22,599 nt of DNA from DASPWV01 sp046726375 (lineage in GTDB: Bacteria > Acidobacteriota > Vicinamibacteria > Vicinamibacterales > UBA2999), in contig JBKPAJ010000189.1 of assembly GCA_046726375.1 (NCBI GenBank), forward strand, positions 1 through 22,599. Direction: 5' to 3'. The position numbers and the translations under genes were made by a program. Shown one piece after another: positions 14,816-22,599 of this stretch. The notes under the pieces are model-generated. The model made no database searches. It saw only the letters and a program-made list of their open reading frames with translations, and was not told where the DNA came from. Within the stretch, counting starts at the first letter, position 1. Every line of letters begins with the position of its first letter.

Positions 14816-17512
14816 TCAGCGTGCACTGTAGACTTCGACCCACACGCCCAGTAGTCGCGTGTCGTTCGACGTCGGGTCGTACTTGCGCGGATCGAAGCCG
14901 TTCTCGGCATAGATGTCCAGCGTGAAGATTCGCGTCACGGCCGGCACGGTAATTTCTGCGCTTTTACCCGGTTCGAGATCGACGCTCTCGGTCCAGCCGG
15001 TCGTGGTGAAGCGAACCCGATTCGGTTCGGGGCCGTTGCGTACGCGCAATGTCAATGGCGTGTCGTCCCGATCACGCACGAACGTGACCGGCGTCTCGCG
15101 TCTTCCCACGCTCCAGAATCCATCCGGCTCGGGCTCGGCCGCCGCGTCGTGAGCGAGAACCGCAACGGAGCCGTATTGGCGCACAGCCAGGACGGCAAGC
15201 GCCTTCGGCCGGGCGTGCTCATCGACCACGTTGATTGGTGAAATCGTGAAACGTTCAATCGCGCGCTCGAGATCGGTGCTGCCGCGAAGTCCGACGAAGC
15301 TCATGTCGGCCGGCAGCTCGAATTCGCTCGACCATCGCGCTCCCGGCTGCGGCTCGACGCTCCACGATTGCCACGGTGGACCCATCCGGCCGAGCTGCAA
15401 CGCGATTGTCTCAGGCCCTCGCGTGCCGCCTCCCCAATCGATATCGAGGCGGTAGCGGCCAGTCGGCAGCGAGAAGCGCGCATTGTGCAACACGCGCATG
15501 GGCTGGGGGCTGGCATGCAGCGCCGGCGTCGCGCCAAGCGTGGCCAGCGGCAAGACCGCACTTGCCGCTTCGAGACGCACGGGATCATAGAGGATCGCAA
15601 ATGGCCGCCTCGCCCGGTCGAACCGATCGAGGGCCGCGATGTGCGACCGTGCGGTCACTTGTGCCGGGGGCGGCGGCGGATCGTGCGGGAGCGCGGGCAC
15701 CACGATCGTCACGAGCACGAGCGCTGTAACGAGGGTCGTCATCGCAGCGAGCGATGCGCCACCGGCGGACGTGAGGCGCCATCTCGCGAGCAGGAGCGCA
15801 GCGGCAAATGCTGCCGCGAGCCACGCGAGCGTATGCATCCACGCCGTTGCCGGCTCGTGAAATATGAAGGTCGGCGCGGCTGCCCACGCGGCCCAGTACG
15901 GCGACCAATACTCGAGCAGCGATGAAGTGCCATCGCGTCCGTTGTTGATGAGCAAACCCTGCTGTGCGGTGGCCAGGGTGATCGCGACGCCGACGCTCAC
16001 ACACAACAGGACATGGTGCGAAGCACGGTGCGTGCTGGCGGCTGGGGCACGACGCGCCGCAGCGGCAATCGGCACCATCAGCAAGAGGAGCCCGGACGCG
16101 AGCGGACGGCCGGGCGTCGCCGTGCCGCCCCACCAAATCCGAAATGCACCAACTGTGCCGAGCAGCGCGCCAAACGTGATGACGATCTCCACCGCGCGCC
16201 GCCGCATCTCGCCACCCGCCGACCACATGGCGAAAAGACCCGTCAACGCGAGGATGTAAACCGGCGCGTACGCAAGCAAGCCGTACTCCTGGTCGAACAA
16301 CAACCCGGGTGCACCAAAAAGGACATTCGCGGGACGGGTCTGCACCATCGCGCCGTAGGGCGCCGTCGGCAACGGTGTGCCCCAGAAAACATAAAAGAAC
16401 GCAAACCAGCCGATAAGCGAGATGGCGTACGGCACCAGCACCGCCATCGCCGGCGGCAGCGCGCCTTGTCGAAGAATCCGCAGCAACGCAATGGCGACGA
16501 GTGCCGCCGACATCGGCGCGTACTTGGTGCTCAACCACGGGAGAGATGCGAGAGAGAGACCGATGATGAGCCAACGCGTCAGTCGCGCTGGGGCCGCGGT
16601 CGTGGACACAGAAAGGGTGAACGCCACCACCGCCGCGAAGCCGGCAACGATCTCGGGGTAGACGGTAAACGTGCTGAAGAGAAAGGGGGTTGTGAGCGCG
16701 ATGGCCGACCAGGCGAACGCCGCTGCTCCAGGAGCGTTCACCGCGTCGGCGGTAAACCGCCACATAATCGCGGCGGAGACGGCGGCAAACAAAACCAGCG
16801 CGGAGACCACCGCCCAATACCCGCCAAACGCGTAGACGGGGGCCATCAGCACGGGCAGCCCCACGGGATGGATCGAGTAGATCTCGTTATCGACGCCTCG
16901 TGTCAGGTAGTCCGGTTTGAGCGACGCGCGAAAGAAATACTCGCGGTAGTCGCCACGATCGTGGTTGTTTTCGATCTTCAAATCGCCATCGCGCCACAAG
17001 CTTTGCGCCATGACCAGGTAATGCGGCTCATCGCCAGCCGGAAACAACACGGTTCCGGCAAGGCGCGACGCCGCCAATCCGCCGGCGAGCGCGGTAAGAA
17101 CGCCGATCAGGACTGACGCATGCGACCGCGACAAGCGTTGCCACCACTGGGCCTGCCCGATGCGAGCCTGCCCAATGCTCGACGCGAGCATTCCGGCAAC
17201 AGTCAGCCACACCACCCACTTCAAAGGACCGGCGGGAAGCTGCAACGCCGGAACGTAATCCGGAAGCACTGGCACGAACGGGAGGATGAGGACGGCTGTC
17301 ACAAGCAGCGGCAACAGCACGGCCCGGCGACGTATGAACACGGCGAAACCGAGCGCCGACGCGGCAACGAGCGTGATGAGAACCTTCGAGTCAGGCACGA
17401 GCGCGACGCGCACAGCCCGGCCGTCCACAAAGATCTGGTCGAGCACGCTGGTGGTGAAATACAGTGCGAACCCGCAGGTGAGAACCGTCGCGGCGGGTGT
17501 CAGAAAACGCAT
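14816..17512 (-). CDS. GT-C-like polytopic membrane protein with C-terminal beta-rich domain
   Basis: An 898-residue membrane protein. I cannot name a family with certainty. Residues 1 to about 620 hold more than a dozen hydrophobic segments. A loop after the third or fourth helix group reads FPAGDEPHYLVMAQSLWRDGDL, with Asp161-Glu162 and His164-Tyr165. This resembles the acidic first-loop motif of GT-C glycosyltransferases that use lipid-linked sugar donors. YSIHPVGLPVLMAPVYAFGG follows, also typical of that class. Residues from about 640 to 898 are soluble and probably extracytoplasmic. They have alternating strand patterns resembling a carbohydrate-binding or galactose-binding-like sandwich. 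The gene lies 95 bases after the GAF gene on the same strand and may be co-transcribed with it. A role in cell-envelope glycan or protein glycosylation is inference. Confidence 0.7.
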   Translation of the reverse strand: MRFLTPAATVLTCGFALYFTTSVLDQIFVDGRAVRVALVPDSKVLITLVAASALGFAVFIRRRAVLLPLLVTAVLILPFVPVLPDYVPALQLPAGPLKWVVWLTVAGMLASSIGQARIGQAQWWQRLSRSHASVLIGVLTALAGGLAASRLAGTVLFPAGDEPHYLVMAQSLWRDGDLKIENNHDRGDYREYFFRASLKPDYLTRGVDNEIYSIHPVGLPVLMAPVYAFGGYWAVVSALVLFAAVSAAIMWRFTADAVNAPGAAAFAWSAIALTTPFLFSTFTVYPEIVAGFAAVVAFTLSVSTTAAPARLTRWLIIGLSLASLPWLSTKYAPMSAALVAIALLRILRQGALPPAMAVLVPYAISLIGWFAFFYVFWGTPLPTAPYGAMVQTRPANVLFGAPGLLFDQEYGLLAYAPVYILALTGLFAMWSAGGEMRRRAVEIVITFGALLGTVGAFRIWWGGTATPGRPLASGLLLLMVPIAAAARRAPAASTHRASHHVLLCVSVGVAITLATAQQGLLINNGRDGTSSLLEYWSPYWAAWAAAPTFIFHEPATAWMHTLAWLAAAFAAALLLARWRLTSAGGASLAAMTTLVTALVLVTIVVPALPHDPPPPPAQVTARSHIAALDRFDRARRPFAILYDPVRLEAASAVLPLATLGATPALHASPQPMRVLHNARFSLPTGRYRLDIDWGGGTRGPETIALQLGRMGPPWQSWSVEPQPGARWSSEFELPADMSFVGLRGSTDLERAIERFTISPINVVDEHARPKALAVLAVRQYGSVAVLAHDAAAEPEPDGFWSVGRRETPVTFVRDRDDTPLTLRVRNGPEPNRVRFTTTGWTESVDLEPGKSAEITVPAVTRIFTLDIYAENGFDPRKYDPTSNDTRLLGVWVEVYSAR

Positions 17513-17607
17513 TGACGCGTTAGTTTAGCGTGATGTCGATTCCACTCCCGTTCGTCGCCAGGACCACCGTCTCGCTGGCGACCTCCAACCCCCGGCGCGC
17601 GCCGTCT

Positions 17608-18495
17608 CTACGGCCGCGCCGTGTCGATCGCGATCGCGGCGCGGCGGGCGAGGTCTTCGGCAAATTCGACGTCGGAGGCAACAAACGTCCGGCCCGAGTC
17701 GGTCGTCGCAAACGAGATGACTCCCAGCTGGCGGCCGCCAACCAGGAGCGGTACCGCCATCGTCGACCGGATCCCAAGAGCCACGGCGACGCGCAGTTCC
17801 GATGGGTCGATCGCCGTTTCGGCAACTGCACTGTCGGGCAGCTGACTGTAAACGATTGATTGCCCTGTCCTCAGCACGCGCGGCGGTCCATGGGGGGCCT
17901 TCGGGTCGAGTGGATACATTCGGCGCAGTTCCCGCACCAGTTCCACCTTGCCGGGATCCACGTGGGCGATGGCAAGCGGCGTGAACTCGCCGCTGTCGTT
18001 CACGATATCCACGACGCACAAGTCGGCAATCAGCGGAACGGCGAGATTCGCGACGGCAGCGAGCGTTGTCGGATAGTCGCGCGAGCTCGCAAGGACGTTG
18101 GACGCATGCGCGAGGAACTCGGCGCGCCGTGCGTCAATCGCTTTCGTTGCACGTGCCGCCTGCTCGCGTTGAATGCGGCGCGTCTCAAGCCGATCGGCCC
18201 GCCCGCGGCGCCCCGCTTCGGTGACGACGATCGCCATACCGTGAACAACGAGCCAGCCGGTCATCCATGCCGGCCGCGTCCAGGGATACGGTGCGATCAA
18301 CAGCACGCGTCCCGCGAAGCCCACAGCCAGCGCCACGAGACCGCCCGTCCATCCGGCTGCCCAGGTCGCGATGACGATCGCGGGAAGCACGGCCGGCGCC
18401 CACGCGTGATCGGTAATCGGTTCGAGCAGGAGCGCCAGCGACACGGCGATTGCCGCCGCGGCAAGCGGCAGAATGCGGCGTGCCCAAACCGCCAT
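17608..18495 (-). CDS. Membrane-anchored GAF-domain protein without an output domain
   Basis: A 295-residue protein from the ATG at 18495; a GTG at 18501 is also possible. Four hydrophobic segments lie within residues 5-93. An Arg/Ala-rich helical linker follows at about 94-128, then a GAF domain from about 130 to the end (STMAVPLLVGGRQLGVISFATT, then DVEFAEDLARRAAIAIDTAR). In the usual sensor kinases this last helix leads into a histidine-kinase domain, but here a TAG stops the frame three residues later. No kinase, cyclase or phosphatase domain is encoded. It may be a truncated sensor kinase or a stand-alone sensor. It is divergent from the SahR-like gene, and their starts are only 51 bases apart, so their promoters must overlap. 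The ligand is unknown. Confidence 0.82.
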   Translation of the reverse strand: MAVWARRILPLAAAAIAVSLALLLEPITDHAWAPAVLPAIVIATWAAGWTGGLVALAVGFAGRVLLIAPYPWTRPAWMTGWLVVHGMAIVVTEAGRRGRADRLETRRIQREQAARATKAIDARRAEFLAHASNVLASSRDYPTTLAAVANLAVPLIADLCVVDIVNDSGEFTPLAIAHVDPGKVELVRELRRMYPLDPKAPHGPPRVLRTGQSIVYSQLPDSAVAETAIDPSELRVAVALGIRSTMAVPLLVGGRQLGVISFATTDSGRTFVASDVEFAEDLARRAAIAIDTARP

Positions 18496-18504
18496 CGCCA
18501 CAGA

Positions 18505-18534
18505 TTGACATGAGGCTTTACTTCAACCTATAAT
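18505..18534 (+). promoter_or_regulatory. Near-consensus sigma70 promoter of the SahR-like/ahcY operon
   Basis: A perfect -35 TTGACA (18505-18510) and a perfect -10 TATAAT (18529-18534) are separated by 18 bases. The predicted transcript would start near 18541, six bases before the ATG at 18547. The -10 runs into the perfect palindrome ATCCGGAT (18533-18540), a good place for a repressor to bind. Confidence 0.85.
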
Positions 18535-18540
18535 CCGGAT
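18533..18540. promoter_or_regulatory. Candidate operator palindrome ATCCGGAT at the SahR-like promoter
   Basis: An eight-base perfect palindrome overlaps the last two bases of the -10 box and the probable transcription start. ArsR-type repressors commonly bind short inverted repeats at such positions. No second copy was noticed in front of ahcY. The assignment rests on position only. Confidence 0.45.
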
Positions 18541-18546
18541 AGACGG

Positions 18547-19515
18547 ATGAACTCGTCGAAGGTCGTTCCGATTACGCGTGAGACGCTGCCAACCATGCTC
18601 GAGCATATGGCCACGCTGGCCGACCCCATCCGTTGCCGGATGGTGCTGGCGCTCGAGCGCCACGAGCTCACCGTGTCGGAATTGTGTTCGGTGCTGCAAT
18701 TGCCTCAGTCCACCGTCAGCCGTCATTTGAAGACGCTCGGCGACGATGGGTGGGTCACATCGCGACGGGATGGCACCAGCCGGTATTACAGCGTCGCGTT
18801 CGAGGATCTCGACGAAGGCGCGCGGCGGTTGTGGCCGCTCATCCGCGAACAAGTGTCGCAAACGAGCGCGGCAAATCTCGACGAGCGCCGGCTCAAAAGC
18901 GTGCTGTCACGGCGGCGTTCGAAGTCCGAGGAATTCTTTTCGAGCGCATCTGGCCGGTGGGATCATCTCCGCGAAGAGCTGTTTGGTGGGACGTTTCACC
19001 TTCAGGCGCTGATCGCGTTGCTCGACCCCGCACTCGTGGTGGGCGATCTCGGCTGCGGGACGGGGCAAATCGCGGGTTTGATTGCGCCGCATGTCTCACG
19101 CGTGATCGGTGTGGACGGCTCCGCCGACATGCTGCAGGTCGCCCGCACACGACTGGCGGCGTTCCCGTCGGTCGATTTTCGGCTCGGACATCTCGAGACG
19201 CTGCCGATCGAAGACGGCACGCTCGACGTCACGATCATGGCGCTCGTGCTTCACCACTTGTCGGACCCGGCGCGCGCGCTCGCGGAGAGTGCACGAGTGC
19301 TCAAACGAGGTGGTCGCACGCTCATCATCGACATGCTCCCGCACGATCGCGCGGAGTATCAGCAACAGATGGGGCACGTGTGGCTTGGGTTTCCAGAGAA
19401 GCAGATGCGGCGGCTGCTGACCGCCGCCGGCTTCGAGGATATTCGGATTCATTCACTGCCCGTGGACCCAGATGCGAAAGGCCCGGCTCTCTTTGCCGCA
19501 GTCGGGCGTACGTAG
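18547..19515 (+). CDS. SahR-like regulator: ArsR-type winged helix fused to a SAM-binding methyltransferase domain
   Basis: A 322-residue two-domain protein. Residues about 13-85 form an ArsR-type winged helix (LADPIRCRMVLALERHELTV, recognition helix QSTVSRHLKTL, wing RRDGTSRYYSV). The usual ELCVC metal-binding pair is absent: the site reads ELCSV, so metal sensing is unlikely. Residues about 130-322 are a class I methyltransferase fold with motif I DLGCGTG (167-173), Asp190 after strand 2, and LHHLSDPARALAESARVLKRGG. This architecture, directly before ahcY, matches SahR, the regulator of methionine and SAH recycling known in Proteobacteria, which senses S-adenosylhomocysteine. The gap to ahcY is 37 bases, so they form an operon. 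Autoregulation and SAH sensing are inferred. An arsenite methyltransferase is less likely in this context. Confidence 0.88.
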   Translation: MNSSKVVPITRETLPTMLEHMATLADPIRCRMVLALERHELTVSELCSVLQLPQSTVSRHLKTLGDDGWVTSRRDGTSRYYSVAFEDLDEGARRLWPLIREQVSQTSAANLDERRLKSVLSRRRSKSEEFFSSASGRWDHLREELFGGTFHLQALIALLDPALVVGDLGCGTGQIAGLIAPHVSRVIGVDGSADMLQVARTRLAAFPSVDFRLGHLETLPIEDGTLDVTIMALVLHHLSDPARALAESARVLKRGGRTLIIDMLPHDRAEYQQQMGHVWLGFPEKQMRRLLTAAGFEDIRIHSLPVDPDAKGPALFAAVGRT

Positions 19516-19547
19516 CGCGGAGGTTTAGGTCCGCGAACTTAAAGGAG
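19516..19547 (+). promoter_or_regulatory. Small stem-loop and ribosome binding site before ahcY
   Basis: CGCGGA (19516-19521) pairs with TCCGCG (19530-19535) around an eight-base loop, starting right after the upstream stop codon. A strong AAAGGAG (19541-19547) follows, five bases before the ahcY ATG. The hairpin is too small and too simple to match a known SAH or SAM riboswitch. It may shield the 3' end or tune ahcY translation. Confidence 0.5.
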
Positions 19548-19552
19548 AAGCA

Positions 19553-21052
<1,500 letters not shown>

Positions 21053-21061
21053 CGCCGTCGG

Positions 21062-21110
21062 ACCAGAGACCAGGAGCGGGCTTCTCACATAGTACCCTCT
21101 GGTCTCTGGT
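21062..21110. terminator. Long hairpin between convergent ahcY and the ScyD/ScyE-like gene
   Basis: ACCAGAGACCAG (21062-21073) and CTGGTCTCTGGT (21099-21110) form a perfect 12-bp stem around a 25-base loop, starting nine bases after the ahcY stop. There is no T-run on either side, so it is not a canonical terminator. It sits where a bidirectional terminator would be expected. A tandem CTCACCTTCGCCG follows at 21113-21125 and 21130-21142. Confidence 0.5.
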
Positions 21111-21147
21111 TGCTCACCTTCGCCGGCTTCTCACCTTCGCCGTGTGA

Positions 21148-22251
21148 CTACGGAACAATCCGAAGCACTTCGCCGGTCCCTGCGAAGATGCTGCGGTTGG
21201 TCACGTAGAGCGCGCCGTCTGGTCCGATCGCAATGCCGCCGGGTTTTACCAGGCCGGGCGTGGCGATTACCGTTTGTGTGCCGTCCACGTTAATTCTCAC
21301 AATTCGCCCAGCCACACCTGGACCAAGCACTGGGATGATGCCGTCCGCATCATGCTCGAGGACGTAGCCGCCGCCAGTGGGCGCCACCGCGATGTCGATG
21401 ATGTTCGTGAAGCCGCCCGCAACGGGTACGGGACCTCCGCCACCCGGTGGGACGAAGTAGACGCGCGCGGCGCCAACCGGGTATGGTTGCCCCGTCAACT
21501 CACCGACGAAGAGCGCGCCATTTGCTCCCTCTGTAACCGTCGTCGGCACCGGCTCCATCGTCGCCCCGTTTGGCAACTGCCGATTTGAGAAAACCGCGAG
21601 CGTTGAGACTCGGCCGTCTGGACCGATCTGAAGCAGCGCATTGGCGCCGGCGTCGGCAATCACGGCACGATTCGCAAGCACCCGCAAGCCATATGGGTTG
21701 CTGTCGACCGGCCCTCCCGCGGGATTGTTGGCGGCCTCATGTGCGGATATATCAACGACTGGATCCCACTGGCCGCTCGGCTGCACGCGCACCAGCCAGC
21801 CCAGCCGAATACCGGCGGCGTCAAACGGCGCGCGCGCGGCTGGATTGCCGCCGAATCCGACCAGCACCCACGCGTTGCCGAAACCGAAATCGATGTCATA
21901 GGGGCCGGTTGCGAAGTCGCCTCCCGCGGGCGCGATAGATGGCAATCCGGTCACTACCCGTTGATGCACGTGCAGTCCGGTAATTCGTGTGATCGCTCCC
22001 GTCGGGCCATAACAGCGACTTGCCCCGGTCCCCGGATCTGGCGCACACAACGTGCTCACACCGCCGCGCCCGGCTTCGGCAACATAAAGCGCGCCATCGG
22101 GCCCAAACGCGAGCCCCCTTGGGTTGTCCAGGCCTGTGGCAATGACCAGCACGGATCCTGATTGGGCACGGATGACGCCACGAGGAGCGCTGAAGAAGAG
22201 CGATACGGCGACGACGATCGCGACGGTCGAAATCCGCACACTTCTCGGCAT
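21148..22251 (-). CDS. Secreted ScyD/ScyE-like beta-propeller protein
   Basis: A 367-residue exported protein. A signal peptide spans about residues 1-30 (hydrophobic VAIVVAVSLFFSA, then IRAQ). The mature part has NHL-like propeller blades: GLDNPRGLAFGPDGALYVAEA near the start, NPYGLRVLANRAVIADAGANALLQI in the middle, and PGGIAIGPDGALYVTNRS near the end. The stretch CAPDP...CYGPTGAITRI is characteristic of the ScyD/ScyE family named after cyanobacterial scytonemin clusters. No other scytonemin gene is here, so scytonemin synthesis is not implied; family members in other phyla have no assigned function. AAGGGGG about six bases before the ATG serves as ribosome binding site. The gene is convergent with ahcY and divergent from the partial gene at 22529. 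Confidence 0.85.
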   Translation of the reverse strand: MPRSVRISTVAIVVAVSLFFSAPRGVIRAQSGSVLVIATGLDNPRGLAFGPDGALYVAEAGRGGVSTLCAPDPGTGASRCYGPTGAITRITGLHVHQRVVTGLPSIAPAGGDFATGPYDIDFGFGNAWVLVGFGGNPAARAPFDAAGIRLGWLVRVQPSGQWDPVVDISAHEAANNPAGGPVDSNPYGLRVLANRAVIADAGANALLQIGPDGRVSTLAVFSNRQLPNGATMEPVPTTVTEGANGALFVGELTGQPYPVGAARVYFVPPGGGGPVPVAGGFTNIIDIAVAPTGGGYVLEHDADGIIPVLGPGVAGRIVRINVDGTQTVIATPGLVKPGGIAIGPDGALYVTNRSIFAGTGEVLRIVP

Positions 22252-22528
22252 AGGTTCCCCCTTGCATGAACGTAAGGCTCATTACCTGCGAACCAGTGGC
22301 GCTGCCCGTTCCGGCGTTGGCAGCAGTCACGTGGGTAACGCAGTATGACGTAACGGCGGACGCGCAGACGTTTTACGTTTTGCGGCGAAACGACGCACCT
22401 CCGCCGCGAGAGATACAGCTGGTGCTCGGGTGGCAAGGGGTTGTGACTCGATAAGCGAATCCGCACGCTGCCCGAAGCTGGCGGCCGGGGTTTTCGCGCG
22501 CCGCCCTTTTCTTTATGCTGACATCGCG

Positions 22529-22599
22529 ATGACGAACGACACCGCGTTTGAGATGGCCGCGTCCTCCATCCGCTTCGGTCCCGGCGTCACGCGTGAAGT
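22529..22599 (+). CDS. Start of an iron-containing alcohol dehydrogenase, hydroxyacid-oxoacid transhydrogenase type (partial)
   Basis: Only the first 23 codons lie in the window. They read TAFEMAASSIRFGPG followed by VTREV, which closely resembles the N-terminus of hydroxyacid-oxoacid transhydrogenases (ADHFE1-like, iron-containing alcohol dehydrogenase family). Those enzymes couple 4-hydroxybutyrate oxidation to 2-oxoglutarate reduction. The ATG at 22529 has no Shine-Dalgarno; a -10-like TATGCT lies at 22514-22519, nine bases before it. The metal ligands and cofactor site are outside the window, so the call rests on the N-terminal motif alone. The 277 bases before it, back to 22252, show no gene or repeat that I can support. 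Confidence 0.75.
   Translation, partial: MTNDTAFEMAASSIRFGPGVTRE

Noticed and set aside
18547..19515. Arsenic-responsive ArsR or arsenite methyltransferase
   Set aside because: The metal-binding cysteine pair is missing and the gene is coupled to ahcY rather than to arsenic genes.
19516..19552. SAH or SAM riboswitch in front of ahcY
   Set aside because: Only 37 bases separate the genes and only one 6-bp stem is visible; known SAH aptamers need more sequence and a pseudoknot that I cannot find.
22342..22347. -10 box (CATACT, minus strand) for the ScyD/ScyE-like gene
   Set aside because: No matching -35 at 16-18 bases, and the hexamer is a weak match.

Overview
This is a GC-rich window whose gene content points to an acidobacterium, most likely of the Vicinamibacteria type. 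The evidence is an Oar-like TonB-dependent receptor with an N-terminal carboxypeptidase-regulatory-like domain, a PadR regulator coupled to an ADOP-type (acidobacterial duplicated orphan permease) FtsX/MacB permease, and several families of short palindromic intergenic repeats. This is inference from families; there is no rRNA or other marker here. I see no tRNA, rRNA, CRISPR array, insertion sequence or phage gene.

Layout. 1-131: no callable gene. 132-3158 (+): large TonB-dependent receptor, followed by a strong hairpin and two copies of a palindromic repeat. 3334-5292 (-): biosynthetic arginine decarboxylase speA. 5364-7902 (+): tight three-gene operon of a hotdog acyl-CoA thioesterase, thrB and thrC, with 4-base start/stop overlaps at both junctions. 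7905-8069: a 62-base inverted repeat, each arm built from tandem 24-base units. 8075-9325 (-): secreted NPP-type phosphodiesterase. 9374-11221 (+): M3 oligoendopeptidase F. 11395-14450 (-): ADOP permease and its PadR regulator, overlapping by one base, with a near-perfect inverted-repeat operator in front that encloses a consensus -10 box. 14451-14815: the operator plus a cluster of another short repeat. 14816-17512 (-): GT-C-like membrane protein with a beta-rich C-terminal part. 17608-18495 (-): membrane GAF protein with no output domain. 18547-21052 (+): SahR-like ArsR/methyltransferase fusion and ahcY, behind a near-consensus sigma70 promoter. 21148-22251 (-): secreted ScyD/ScyE-like beta-propeller. 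22529-end (+): start of a hydroxyacid-oxoacid transhydrogenase-like iron alcohol dehydrogenase.

How the genes work together. The clearest units are the threonine pair thrBC with its thioesterase, the PadR-ADOP cassette, and the SAH-recycling unit in which a SAM/SAH-type sensor regulator precedes S-adenosylhomocysteine hydrolase. The rest are stand-alone housekeeping or envelope genes.

The most unusual structure lies between genes. At least three distinct palindromic repeat families occupy gene junctions, one of them a 165-bp symmetric array. Several genes have a -10-like hexamer ending only 9-12 bases before the ATG, suggesting short-leader or leaderless mRNAs. I found no clearly novel multi-gene system.
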